In this document: in pieces, positions 49,348 to 61,486 of the stretch | Layout of the letters: each line of letters begins with the position of its first letter | How positions within the stretch are numbered: the stretch's first letter is position 1 | Origin: Bombus terrestris | Lineage: Eukaryota; Arthropoda; Insecta; Hymenoptera; Apidae | DNA length: 64,000 nt | Direction: 5' to 3' | NCBI RefSeq assembly: GCF_910591885.1 | Contig: NC_063285.1 | Span: forward strand, 9,643,395-9,707,394 | Made by a program: the position numbers and the translations under genes | The notes under the pieces: generated by a model | Database searches by the model: none | What the model was told of the DNA's origin: nothing | What the model saw: only the letters and a program-made list of their open reading frames with translations

Positions 49348-50345
49348 TCATCGTTCTAACTTGTCGATTTGCAAAGTTAAAATATAAAATTTACAATGAA
49401 ATTTTGTCTACCATGGCAATGTTCTTTGATCTTGATGATGTATCGTAGAAGTTAAGTCTGTTTGAGAACCACTGTCCATCTTCCTGGTCTTCATCGTTCT
49501 TATTTGTCGACTTCTAAAGTCAAAATATAAAATTCATAATGAAATTTCGTCTACCATGACGATATTCTTTGAACTTGGTGATGTACCGCAGGGGTTAAGC
49601 CTGTTTGAGAACCACTGTCCATTTGCCTGGTTTTCATCGTTCTCATTTGTCGATTTCTAAAGTCAAAATATAAAATTTACAATGAAGTTTTGTCTACCAT
49701 GGCGATGTTCTTTGAATTTGATAATGTGTCACAGAAATTAAGCCTGTTTGAGAACCACTGTCCATTTTCCTGGTCTTCATCGTTCTCATTTGTCGATTTC
49801 TAAAGTCAAAATATAAAATTTACAATGAAGTTTTGTCTACCATGGCGATGTTCTTTGAACTTGATAATGTGTCACAGAAATTAAGCCTGTTTGAGAACCA
49901 CTGTCCATTTTCCTGGTCTTCATCGTTCTCATTTGTCGATTTCTAAAGTCAAAATATAAAATTCACAATGAAGTTTTGTCTACCATGGCGATGTTCTTTG
50001 AACTTGATAATGTGTCACAGAAATTAAGCCTGTTTGAGAACCACTGTCCATTTTTCTGGTCTTCATCGTCCTCATTTGTCAATTTCTAAAGTCAAAATAT
50101 AAAATTTACAATGAAGTTTTGTCTACCATGGCGATGTTCTTTGAACTTGATAATGTGTCACAGAAATTAAGCCTGTTTGAGAACCACTGTTCATTTGCCT
50201 GGTTTTCATCGTTTTCATTTGTCGACTTCTAAAGTCAAAATATAAAATTCACTATGAAATTTTGTCTACCATGGCGATGTTCTTTGAACTTGATGATGTA
50301 TCGTAGATGTTAAGCCTGTTTGAGAACCACTGTTCATTTGCCTGG
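49348..50345. repeat. 143-bp tandem array E
   Basis: GAGAACCACTG recurs at 49464, 49607, 49750, 49893, 50036, 50179 and 50322, exactly 143 bp apart. Units contain TTTTGTCTACCATGGCGATG. A further decayed unit is visible at about 50500 (GAGAACCATCGTTCATTCG). The middle units are the most alike, the outer ones more diverged. Confidence 0.92.
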
Positions 50346-52229
50346 TTTGTAGATTCATTGAACTATTAAATATGGCCATAGAAACGTCAGTTGGAACACT
50401 TTGATATTCAACAATAAAACGTTTAATCGCACCTTCCGACTTTCTCATTTCTACGATGAAGAGACGTACGATGGATACGTTCATTGGCGTGAAATTCCAT
50501 CTCGAGAACCATCGTTCATTCGCTTTGGTTAATAAACTTATTTAACGTCGCAGATTTAGACGAAACACCTAATCGATGTTACACTTGCGCTACGTTTAGA
50601 CTGCAACAACCTGATAGAAATGCGAAAGAACGCGACTATACCTCTGACTGCAGCCCTGAGACGCTCAGGCAAGAGAACACAAAAGGTAGACAAGTTTAAC
50701 GATACCCAACAACTATTAATTTCTATTAAATTAATTATCATCAGCGGAAGAAGCAGCATTCGCTTGATTAAAAATCCAAAGAAGCCGGAACGTGATATTA
50801 TAAATCAGGTTGGGAGAAAAATATAGAAAATACAATTATGCATAAATCATAGGTTGCCTTGGAACGCCAGATGAGACTGGGCATTGCATTTATCTCGAGC
50901 GCAATTACGACGAACAAATTAACCCCTGGATGATCGAGCGGGCTGGTTTGCCGCGGAACCCGGCTCAACCGATATCCCATAAATCGCGTGGCGAAAGAAA
51001 TTCGCTCGGGAACGCGCAACGAGCGTCCAAGTTTCTTCATAATTCAACGAGTCGCCGTGTGGGCGTGTTTCACAATTAGTCGATGCTGGCGAGATTCAAC
51101 CCTCTGGCAACCTGCTTTCAGACACCAGTTTTCCGTTCCTCGACTCTCCTCTTCCGAGTCCAAGCTATCGCGTGCTGAAAACTTCTACCTCAGCCACTCC
51201 CGCGCCCTCAACCCGCTGTCCAATGAATGAAGAAGCGTGCCGCCGTAAGCTCTGTTAGCGTGAACCGTATTTAAAGGGCTCTGGCCCGTGCTAAATTGCC
51301 GGTATTCCGCTCCGAATTTACTTTCATTTTTCTCCACCAGTTTTAAGGAGGATGGAAGAATGGATTACTTAGCTTGATGTATCTGTGACGTCAGCTGTCC
51401 TGATATTTTACCGCTTCATGGTACTTTATTTACTGCAAGATCTGATCTCGATAAGTCTGCCCTCTTAATGGGTCGTTAGGTCTACGTAGCATTTTGTCGG
51501 TGGACAATGGAACCATGGAAACGAAATTGTGGGGAAATACGAAATGCTGAATTTAATAAACTGTGCGCGACGAGTAGGTCTGAATGAAAAATGTTGATCG
51601 AAGAAGAAGAGCTGCTGTTATCCGACCGCTTGTTATACGAGAACTTTAATATCCGAACGCTCTGTTATCAGTCTCAAATATGTACATATTTTATCAGCGT
51701 TCGTATAAAATGACGTGTTCCTGCCATATTCGACAGAGTGAATTTTCATTAGGAGAATTTAGCATGAGACTAATGGCGTTCCATCTGTGGAAACAGAATA
51801 TCACATGATCAAGAAACTCGAAACAGCGTAACAGAATCAACGAAATACACGACGTTGGAGCAGCCACGATCACAGAAATTAAAAACCAGAAACGCGATGT
51901 TGGAAACTGCCTGAAGCACGTAGATCCCTCGATGCTGGGAACATCAGCAAAAATATATCAAATCAAATATACTGATGTAGTGAATTTCATACGAATAGAA
52001 ACAGCAAACGAAAGTGATAATGAAATGGCACTTTCTCCTGAAGAAGAATGTAACTCTGTGCGGTTTCTCACGTCGAAAAGATGATGTGGCTCAGAATCGA
52101 AAATGACACGAGATGATCATTGACAATGCTTGAATAAATTAAATATCATACGGAGAAACAATTGTTCCGTTATGCGAGAATTTTGTTATCCAAATAATCT
52201 TGTCTGCCTGTTAGCTCGGACGAGACTCT
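50346..52229. other. No recognisable gene
   Basis: Contains a diverged trailing copy of array E up to about 50530. Frames of 67-80 codons at 50556-51230 overlap on both strands. The 50.9-51.3 kb part is less AT-rich and looks unique, but no coding signal was found. Confidence 0.4.
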
Positions 52230-52616
52230 TGTAGTGTCGTGGACGAGGAGCCTGGGGGTGTCAGGCGAATTATAAACAAGCGGAACATGTGCGTGGTGGG
52301 GCTAAGACAAAAGACACGAGGCTAAGACAAAAGACAAGGAGTTGCTAAGGGACAAAAACGAATTAACAGTCAGTGTGAGTTGAGAAGCCAGAGAATGTGA
52401 GTCGAGAAGTCAGGAAGATAGCGTTGTTGGCGTTGCGGAGAGAGTGTGGTCCACGTTGGATCAGTGGCGACGAGTGTTGCAAATTGACTATCTAGTTGTC
52501 TTAATTACAACACGTTATTCTGATTAGTTCACGTTAAACAACCATCGTTTCCTGTTTAACCAACGTCTGTTTAATCCATTTGTTGTAATTAAACTAATTG
52601 TGGTAAAGATCCTACA
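52230..52616. mobile_element. Solo LTR, 387 bp, with CTCT duplication
   Basis: Bounded by TGTAGTGTCGTGGACGAGG and AAAGATCCTACA (TGT...ACA). CTCT lies immediately on each side (52226-52229 and 52617-52620), a 4-bp target duplication as made by many insect Gypsy elements. A TATAAA-like ATTATAAAC lies about 40 bp in. A GGCTAAGACAAAAGACA segment is duplicated inside. No coding region is attached, so this is a solo LTR. It is unrelated to the 33230/43433/58001 family. Confidence 0.75.
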
Positions 52617-53399
52617 CTCTACTGTATCAGAAATTGCTACTAAACGTTATGTCGTGTCGTAACAACAAATACAAGACACGTTGCTTCGCTAAATCCTTAA
52701 ACAATGCTCTCGCGAATACAGCCAATTCGTAGCATCTACTAAACCAAACTGAAAGTACGATTTTCTCGTCAGTTGCTTCGGCTGAACAAGCTTCAGCCGA
52801 GATAAACCGCGAAGTCAGCCTGAGACTGATTCAGCGTTCTCTCGGTGAAAGATCCAAACAAATGGAGAGAAGCTGGGTCGGACCGGGACCACGTCGAAGT
52901 GGCTTCCTTTTTCCTCGCTAACTCTTTTCGCCGTTGAACGAAGACGATGCAAACCGCTTTCGCCTAAAAGGATTAGACGCTCGGCGTCGTTTTCTTTCGA
53001 AGCAGCCGAGCACACTGTGAACAATATGATGAAAAGAGGATTACCGAGAATATTCTCTTCGACGTGGCTAATGACACTTCCACGCGTGTCTCCGCTTCCT
53101 GACACGAGACGAGGCAAAGAAAGAGGAAGAGGAAGAAGAAGAAGAAGAAGCTGTCCATGTTGCACTCAAACGGAGAACGGAAAGCCGCGAAGATGATCTT
53201 CCGCCGGATAGCCAAGGCTTCCCATCCGCGAAAATGACTTCCTTCGCGAGCTACAGTCGCAAATAGCTCGATGATCTTCTTGATACTTGTGCAGCTTTGT
53301 CTGTCGTGGAGATTGAAGCGACCAGGTTCGAGGAACGCGCAAGTGAACAATGTCGTGGCGAGTACAGTGTTCACTGGAGACTTTTGTGACGTGTAGGTG
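52617..53399. other. No recognisable gene; GA-rich tract
   Basis: A GAAGAAGAAGAAGAAG tract sits at about 53135-53150. The minus frames 52815-53165 and 52973-53374 read it as runs of leucine or phenylalanine and have no recognisable domain. Confidence 0.4.
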
Positions 53400-55800
53400 T
53401 TGAATTTAGTTGAAACGTCTCTTCTTCATTTTCAAAACTTCTTTGTCCATCTTTGCTTTTCCTCGTTCGATTTAATATACGTAGCCAATATTTTGTGAGA
53501 GCTGAGTCAATCTTAAAATGAAGATGCATTTAGAAAGAGGAGGAATTTGAAAGTGTCTTGTCCTGTTGAATTAAAATGTCCCATCCGCCGTTTCAAAACT
53601 GAAGTTTCAGTAGGATCTTTGTCCATCTTTGTTTCTTTTTTCAATTTAATATACGCAGCCAATATTTTGTGAGAGCCGAGTCAACTTTAAAATGAAGATG
53701 CATTTAGAAAGAGGAGGAATTTGAATGTTTCTTGTCCTATTTAATTAAAATGTCCCACCTACCATTTCAAGGCTGAAGTTTTACTACGATCTTTGTCCAT
53801 TTTTGTTTCTTTTTTCAATTTAATATACGTAGCCAATATTTTGTGAGAGCTGAGTCAATTTTAAAGTGGAAATGCATTTAGAAAGAGGAGGAATTTGAAA
53901 GTGTCTTGTCCTGTTGAATTAAAATGTCCCATTCGTCGTTTCAAAACTGAAGTTTCAGTAGGATCTTTGTCCATCTTTGTTTCTTTTTTCAATTTAATAT
54001 ACGTAGCCAATATTTTGTGAGAGCTGAGTCAACTTTAAAATGAAGATGCATTTAGAAAAAGGAGGAATTTGAATGTTTCTTGTCCTATTTAATTAAAATG
54101 TCCCACCTACCATTTCAAGGCTGAAGTTTTACTACGATCTTTGTCCATTTTTGTTTCTTTTTTCAATTTAATATACGTAGCCAATATTTTGTGAGAGCTG
54201 AGTCAATTTTAAAGTGGAAATGCATTTAGAAAGAGGAGGAATTTGAAAGTGTCTTGTCCTGTTGAATTAAAATGTCCCATTCGTCGTTTCAAAACTGAAG
54301 TTTCAGTAGGATCTTTGTCCATCTTTGTTTCTTTTTTCAATTTAATATACGTAGCCAATATTTTGTGAGAGCTGAGTCAACTTTAAAATGGAGATGCATT
54401 TAGAAAGAGGAGGAATTTGAATGTTTCTTGTCCTATTTAATTAAAATGTCCCACCTACCATTTCAAGGCTGAAGTTTTACTACGATCTTTGTCCATTTTT
54501 GTTTCTTTTTTCAATTTAATATACGTAGCCAATATTTTGTGAGAGCTGAGTCAATTTTAAAATGAAGATGCATTTAGAAAGAGGAGGAATTTGAAAGTGT
54601 CTTGTCCTGTTGAATTAAAATGTCCCATTCGTCGTTTCAAAACTGAAGTTCCAGTAGGATCTTTGTCCATCTTTGTTTCTTTTTTCAATTTAATATACGC
54701 AGCCAATATTTTGTGAGAGCCGAGTCAAATTTGAAATGAAAATGCATTTAGAAAAAGGAGGAATTTGAAAGTGTCTTGTCCTGTTGAATTAAAATGTCCC
54801 ATTCGTCGTTTCAAAACTGAAGTTCCAGTAGGATCTTTGTCTATCTTTGTTTCTTTTTTCAATTTAATATACGTAGCCAATATTTTGTGAGAGCTGAGTC
54901 AATTTTAAAATGAAAATGCATTTAGAAAAAGGAGGAATTTGAGAGCGTTTTCTTCTGTTTAATTATAATGTCCCACCTACCATTCCAAGACTGAAATTTT
55001 ATTACGATCTTTGTCCATTTTTGTTTCTTTTTTTTCAATTTAATATACGTAGCCAATATTTTGTGAGAGCTGACTGAATTTTAAAATGAAGATGCATTTA
55101 GAAAAAGAAGAAATTTGAGAGCGTTTTCTCCTGTTTAATTAAAATGTCCCATTCATCGTGTCAAAGCTGCAGTTCTACCAGTGTCTTTGTCCATCGTCGC
55201 TTTTCTTCGTTCGATTTAACACACGCGGCCAATATTTCCTGATAGCTGGCGCAATTTTAAAATTCAGACGCACGTAATATGCCACGATGCATTTAGAAAA
55301 GCGAGACATTTTTAAGCGCCTTGTCCTGTTTAATTAAAATGTCCCACGCGTCGTTTCAAAACTGAAGTTTTACTACGATCTTTGCCCATCTTTGTTTCTC
55401 TTTTTTCAATTGAATATACGTAGCCAATATTTTGTGAGAGCTGAGTCAAATTTTAAAACGAAGATACATGTAGAAAAAGGAGAAATTTGAAAACGTCTTG
55501 CCCCGTTTAATTAAAATGTCCCATCCGTCGTTTCAAAACTGAAGTTCCAGTAGCTTTTCTTCTTTCATTTTCTTGTTTTCCTTCATTTCATCTGACATGT
55601 ATAACCAATATTTCGTGTTACGTATTAGCCGAGGCAGTCTTCAAATGCAGATGCACGTACTATATTAAGATGCATTTGGAAAAGCGGTGAAATTTTAAAC
55701 GTCTTGCTCTGTTTAATTAAAATGTCCCATCTACCGTTTCAAAGCTGAAGTTCTACCGGTTTCTTTCCTCCATCTTTTCCCTCATTCCATTAAAAATGTT
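53400..55800. repeat. 174-bp tandem array F organised as 348-bp dimers
   Basis: AATATACGTAGCCAATATTT recurs at 53474, 53648, 53822, 53996, 54170, 54344, 54518, 54692 and 54866, exactly 174 bp apart, then at 55042, 55218 and 55413 with growing divergence. Two monomer types alternate. One has CAGTAGGATCTTTG and CCTGTTGAATT with CATTCGTCG; the other has CTACGATCTTTG and CCTATTTAATT with CACCTACCATT. About 13-14 monomers. The distal end is degenerate. Confidence 0.93.
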
Positions 55801-58000
55801 TCCTCATTACTTTACATAATAGCCCACACGATACAACTTTAATTAAACGCAGAAAACACTGGCAACTTGAAATATCTCAACGTATCTGGAAAAGTGCTGG
55901 ATAACATGTTTCAAACAAGAAGTCCAGTGTTATGATAGAGAAGTTGATTTAACGAGAGACGTAAGTTGTTTAAAGTAATAAAAACAGATTTCGTTTAGCA
56001 GGGAAGAACGTAAGGGAAGAAAAGTGGCGGATTAAACGAGACGACTTTCGAAAAATAAAAGGAAAATACGTTTGCCAATGATATCGCGATAATTAGCTAC
56101 TCAATTACAAGATATCATGGAAGTTTCACGTCGCGTCAAACGAATTGTACAAATTAACAGTTAATTACACGATGCAACGCGTAAACAACCTTCGCTTATT
56201 CCATGCGATCGATATTGTCCTTTAATTACGTTACGTACAACGATAAAATAAAAAGTTGAAAGAAATGCTATCGGATATCTCGACGGGGTTACGTTACGAC
56301 GATCCGATGCAATTTACTTTTCTTCTGCTTTTATCATCTTCTCGAGAGCTGCGAGCCAACGAAGAACGAGCGATTACCTTCACTCTACGTAACACGAAAT
56401 AAGGTAATTTCTGTCGTAGATAGAGACGTTTCTTGCTTCGAAAAAAATAAAAGAAAAAGCGCGGTTTTAAGTTAGAAAAGTTACTCAGGTTACAAAAGTT
56501 ATGCATCTGTAAAATTGCCAACGCAGCAATATGAATTACACCATTGCCCTTCCATACTCATACAACGTAAGGAAATACAAAATGGAACACGAAATGTCCC
56601 TCTCAACGCTGCACATCCTTTTTCTACACCGTATGAAGAATTGTTATTTAGAAAAAGCATTTATGCTTTTTGTTCGACTCTCGGACGCTGGCTCGTCTTC
56701 ACCCAGCGCTTTATTTCTTCTTGTAAAAAGCGTGACGGGTCAACAACGACGCAAGAAACACCGTATTTCTTGAAGGAAAGTCTCAGACTGCTTGAAATTA
56801 CATCGTGAAGCGAAGTCGAAGCGTCTGACACACGCACACACCGATCCTATCTATGTCATCGTCTTTATCGCAACGAGGCCATTTCGTTACATCGAAATAT
56901 TTCAGATTTTTCCACTGTTTCCAACATCCGAGATATCCACGTGCTTTACATAATTTTCACTATAGTGTTTTTGTTTTCCTATGCCCGAGTTCGCGGCTCT
57001 TGCAACCTGCATTTCTCCTAATTACGCGCCTACGCCACTTTCCCCATTTTTTAATTAACGTTAGTTTCGTACTAAATTCTCATAGTGAAAATTCGAATAA
57101 GACAAGAAATTGCACTAATTACGTAGAATAATACATGGCGCGTGAACACTAATGAAACACGTACGCGTTCCAAGCGGAAAGGCGCATCCTTTACTGGACG
57201 AAATATTACGTCCGGATAATAGAGCGTTCGAATAATACAACGTTCGGATATTAGGCTAATGGGTGTTCGAATAAGGGAATCTCTAACGTAATTGCCGGCT
57301 CTGGTCTGCTGTAATTAAACTTGAAAATTTACTACATTCCACGTCTCGTCGTGAACTATTATTTGGCAGGAAATTCAGTTGGAAAATGGGCGAAAAGGTG
57401 CTTCAATCTTCGCTGTACCCTTCGTCCATTTGCTAAACTTTTTAATCGTATCAACGCGTTAAAAATAAATGGTCGATCTTGATAAGTCACGGTTTTGCGG
57501 ATGCGCGTCGTCGCTCGATTTGCGCTGCTAATGAACATTTCAATTGACGAGTCGATGCACCGAAGCGACGCGATTTCGCGCCACTCCAGAGCCATTAAAG
57601 CGCGTCTTATGGCTTTTTTGCCTGGCCTTGCGTCGGCTGCACTTTTGTTTGGTCGGCCGACGACAATAGGAAGATGGAAAATAATGAGAAACGTCTGGCC
57701 GGTAGCCGCGACGCGTATTCGCCGACGAGATCAGACGTCTGCATACCGAATTCAAAAGCTCGAGTATATTGAACGAAGGAAAAATAAAGGGACAAGAGAC
57801 GAAGCGCGAAATCCTTATGCCACGCTCGTTGCATTTAATTAAGTCGGATCTGAAGCGGATGCGCCTGGACAAAAGGCCTCGGCCTTTGTTCATCTCGACG
57901 AGGCGATGTCCTCACGCCGTTTAAAGATCTGTCGGCGATTGCAGGAAGCCTGCGTTTCGCAGAGAAACCAAATTTACCAAACTGTCGGCGACGAACATGG
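55801..58000. other. No recognisable gene
   Basis: Frames of 75-117 codons at 56294-57893 overlap on opposite strands and have no recognisable domain. No repeat or RNA gene was seen. Confidence 0.4.
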
Positions 58001-58540
58001 TGTCGCGTGAAATTAAGCCTTAGGTTTTAAAGACAAGAAGGTCGAGCCGTAACACAACTTAGTAAGCACGGTTTACGCGACTGATCTGAGGGATGTTGAC
58101 CGATGAGAGTTTGTAGCTTCAGTGCCGAGGTGTTCTCGTATTATTACGAGAGAAAGTTCGGTGTGGGTGTACCCTTTGAACTAACAACGCGGATTCGTTG
58201 TTCATTTTCGTTAGGAAAGGTGAGGGTAACGATCCGCGATGCCAATTGGTTACATACCAAGTTGATAAACGAAGATAGGAGGAGCAAGCTTCCTACGAAC
58301 GTGGCTTATAGATAACATTGTTCATGGGAAACGCCAGCTTTCCCATTAGGTAAATAGCCGCTTTTCCCCCGTGATTTGTACGAATGTATAATAAACCTAA
58401 GGGCTGTTCCAAGGACCATCCATAAACCAATAACACTTGCAGGGTTAATAAACTAAAAGTTGAAGTTTATGGTGGATCTTTGAGGTTACGCGGTGAAGAC
58501 CTGCACACGTCTGGCCTCTGATGTGTGGATTGACGTCACA
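58001..58540. mobile_element. LTR-like repeat, copy 3 (diverged), with ATGG duplication
   Basis: 540 bp bounded by TGTCGCGTGAAATTAAGCC and GGATTGACGTCACA, with ATGG on each side (57997-58000 and 58541-58544). Landmarks shared with copies 1 and 2 include GTCGAGCCGTAACACAACT near the start, GTTAGGAAAGGTGAGGG in the middle and CTCTGATGTGTGGATTGA at the end. AATAAA occurs at about 58390. A diverged subfamily member; no retroelement coding region is attached. Confidence 0.75.
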
Positions 58541-59636
58541 ATGGCCAGTTTGAAAGTAATCTCAGTGCTTGAGATTCGCTTGGAAATTAGAAGAATTATG
58601 ACACGTATGATGGTTCAGCTTGCTCTTGCTGTCATCTCGCAGCGAGTTGATCCGCGAGCAAAGGAAGAATCTGCAACAACAAGTTGCAGAGAAGCAGCTT
58701 GAACGTAGCTGCGAGTTGCATAACACTGGTATTCCAACTTGCTCGCTTGCAAGGATAAGCAAGGCCATAAATCATCTTCCAAAATATCAAGACTACTTTA
58801 ATCTCCAGCTGAATACACCCGTGTCCACTAATAGTAAAGCTGTATGGCGATGTAATGATAGGAAAGAGAGAGGAGGACGAGGAAAGGGAAGTAGGTTCCA
58901 TCCGGCAGCTGCTGGTGGACTGACTCATCAGTGAAGCTTCTAGGCAGACTTGAGCTGTAGACACGGTGATAGCGGAGGTCAGGCCAGAGGATTATGCGCA
59001 TTTGTATGAAAAGGATAGTTAGGCGAGGACTTTCGAGAATTGCGTTTGGTATGCAAACTGCGGTGGCGAGCGTGGAAAGCCACCATAGTTCACGTAATGC
59101 TGGAATCAATCAGAAATTCACATCCTAATGTCAGCCTCATGACTGTTAATCTCGGTCTAATAAACCTCATCTACGCGCAATTAATAGGAAAGTGTAAGAA
59201 ACGTAAGTTGAAGCGCTGCACAATGGAATTAATTTGGAAACGAAGCCTGAAGCGTCTGACGTACCTATTTGTTGAAGTGAATTAAATTTGAAGTATCCAA
59301 CGTAGCTATTTATCGGAGTTAACCGTTGGGAATTAATTTGTTATTTTTTAATTAAATTTACTAAGCTGGAAATTGCGGGAACAAGCATAATCCAAGCAAG
59401 TGGAAATTGTACGTACAACTATAATCCACGAAAGTGGATTACTTGCCTAATGGATGTTTCATGCGTTCAGAAATTCAACGTACCGCCTCCTTTCGCTTTT
59501 ACAAATTTGTCAATCCCACGTTAAATAGAGCAATCTTGCCTTGCTCTCGCCTAATAAATTGATAATAAAAATACACGTTGATAACAGTTGCATAACGAAC
59601 TTGGATATTAATTTATCTTACTATTCGCGGTACTAT
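58541..59636. other. No recognisable gene
   Basis: Overlapping frames at 58562-58964 on both strands (68-110 codons) show no gag or polymerase features despite lying next to an LTR copy. No other feature was seen. Confidence 0.4.
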
Positions 59637-60090
59637 AAAAATTTTTCGTTTGGGGCTTTGTTTTCGAGAAAATCGACTTTGAATTTTATTTATGGTGCCA
59701 TATTAAATCAATTGTCTATTCGGAAGAAATCGCAAGTTGCGAGCAATTGAAAGAAAAGATTATTGTAGCCTTTCATACTTTAAAACAATCGAATACCTTA
59801 GAAAGTGTTCATAGAAATTTAATTAGAAGAGCAGAAGTATGTGTTGGGCAAAATGGGCAACATTTTCAGCAATTTTTGTAATAATAAACTTTATGATTAC
59901 TTCATATTACTTCATTATGTATTCCTAATTTTCCGTTATGGCAAAAACAAACTTAAACTGCGATAATATCCATCGAGACAACGATCTACAGCGAGATCTG
60001 TTATAACGAGACGTGATAAAGTGCACGCGTACCGAGCCAAAATTCAAAGTCGATTTTCTCGAAAACAAAGCCTCGAACGAAAAATTTTTA
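59637..60090. mobile_element. Inverted-repeat element (TTTTCGAGAAAATCGACTTT family)
   Basis: Arms at 59637-59688 and 60039-60090 are inverted copies of about 50 bp that share GGCTTTGTTTTCGAGAAAAT and CGACTTTGAATTTT. About 350 bp of AT-rich sequence without a frame lies between. The same arm motif (TTTTCGAGAAAATCGACTTT) occurs at 1550, at the edge of array A. The superfamily is unknown. Confidence 0.6.
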
Positions 60091-60456
60091 TTCTACATTT
60101 TCGACTTCTTTTTTCGCGTAGAATCACCCTCTTCCCGCTTGTACCACCATTTACCAACCACCCTGTATATTTGTCGGGTTAGCATTAGGTTTAGGGGCGT
60201 GTAACGAATCTTCATCCGGACTAGCCATCGTTGTTCTACGATACAGATTATATTTACTGGTATAAATATGGTTTTTTACAGAGTTTGACAAATAACCGTG
60301 GTGATTAGACACTCGAGATGTTAACGACAATGTTCTTAGGTTCAATAACTCTTCGAACATATTAGGTCATGTTACGTTTGCTCTCTGCTTTTTATATTTT
60401 CAACCTGCTATTTATCTATCGGTTAATTATAAATTCTTTATGCTGTTCTGTTGCAG

Positions 60457-60600
60457 ATAAAGCGCCATCAGAAGCCTCTTTCAGAGGAACCGAGTATCTC
60501 ACGATAAATCTGAGCAAAGGAGATCCGATCCTCAGCACTCTGGAATCAATCAGCTTGCAATTTAAAACCAGGCAACCGAATGGACTACTGTTTTATTCCG
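60457..60600 (+). CDS. Nrx-1: Neurexin-like laminin-G (LNS) exon, partial gene
   Basis: A 144-nt internal exon between a T-rich acceptor (CTGTTGCAG at 60448-60456) and a GTAAGTTCAG donor at 60601. Phase is 1 at both sides, typical of extracellular module exons. It encodes about 48 residues, including SEASFRGTEYLTINLS and SISLQFKTRQPNGLLFYSG. This is the opening strand pair of a laminin-G domain, and the FRGxEY start with the FKTxxxNGL core matches LNS2 of alpha-neurexins. These are presynaptic membrane proteins that bind neuroligins and other partners across the synapse. The flanking EGF exon upstream and the rest of the LNS domain downstream were not found here, consistent with very long introns. 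Another laminin-G protein (for example a Caspr/neurexin IV relative) is the main alternative. Confidence 0.75.
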
Positions 60601-61486
60601 GTAAGTTCAGCGGACAAATTTCTTTCCATAATATTTTCTATTTACCTCTCTTCGAACATCAAGCTCATCAAATGAAAAGAGGAAAACATCTTCATACGCA
60701 GCGAACCATACCATTTCCCATGGTTAGTTCGAAACTCGTGTCATAGTCCTGATCGAGACTATCAGAATTTGTCGTTCAGGCGAGTCTTAATCGAAAATTC
60801 ATTGGAATCATTCGATCGTAGCTTATTTAATGCAACGTATTGCTCGTAAAACGTAGCGGCGCCCTCGTTCCTCCATTTATCCATGGAACTGGCGAAATAT
60901 TCAAAGTACGTACTTCGATAGAAGGTTGCCGCGAGCAAAGCAAAAGTCATTTTATAAAATTCGTGTAAAGCATCCTATGAATTTCGTTGGTTGCGCAGCG
61001 AAACCTCTCCTGCGGCTTTCCTATGGATTAAATATACATGAAACCAACGAAATATTCGCATCGGTCGCAATGCAGGCACTGCTTCTTACAAGCTCTCGGG
61101 TAGCCATGCGACTGAAGCCACTCGAGCTAAAAAGTAAATGTCCCTGGCGTGCTTCGTAAATTGCTTCAAAATTGCGGATGCTCCGCCCCCGTGAAATTAT
61201 GTCTCGAGGAGGAGGTTCAAGTTTCCAACTACAACTGGAATCTTGTTCTGACGAAAGGCAGCTGCGTGGTTAGAAAAATACCTTTAAAACAGTGTTGGTA
61301 GAATTTGAAATTGCCACCAGGGGTCAATGGGCTAACGATATGAGCAGCAACACGGAAGGGAAATTTTAAAGCGCAAGGTAGCGAAGATCTTTCAAAACAG
61401 AATATTATATCGAAGTATATGCTTCAAAGGAATAAAATATAGACGAGTGGTATTTTAATATTTTCTATTTCATTATGTTCATCGTC
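60601..61486. other. Probable intron after the LNS exon
   Basis: No continuation of the laminin-G domain (an expected DYLNLAL-like strand) could be read in any plus frame. Frames at 60762-60950 minus and 60926-61159 plus have no recognisable domain. Confidence 0.5.

Noticed and set aside
58493..58964. gag-like frames next to LTR copy 3
   Set aside because: They are short, overlap opposite-strand frames and have no zinc knuckle or capsid features; the LTR has its own target duplication and is solo.
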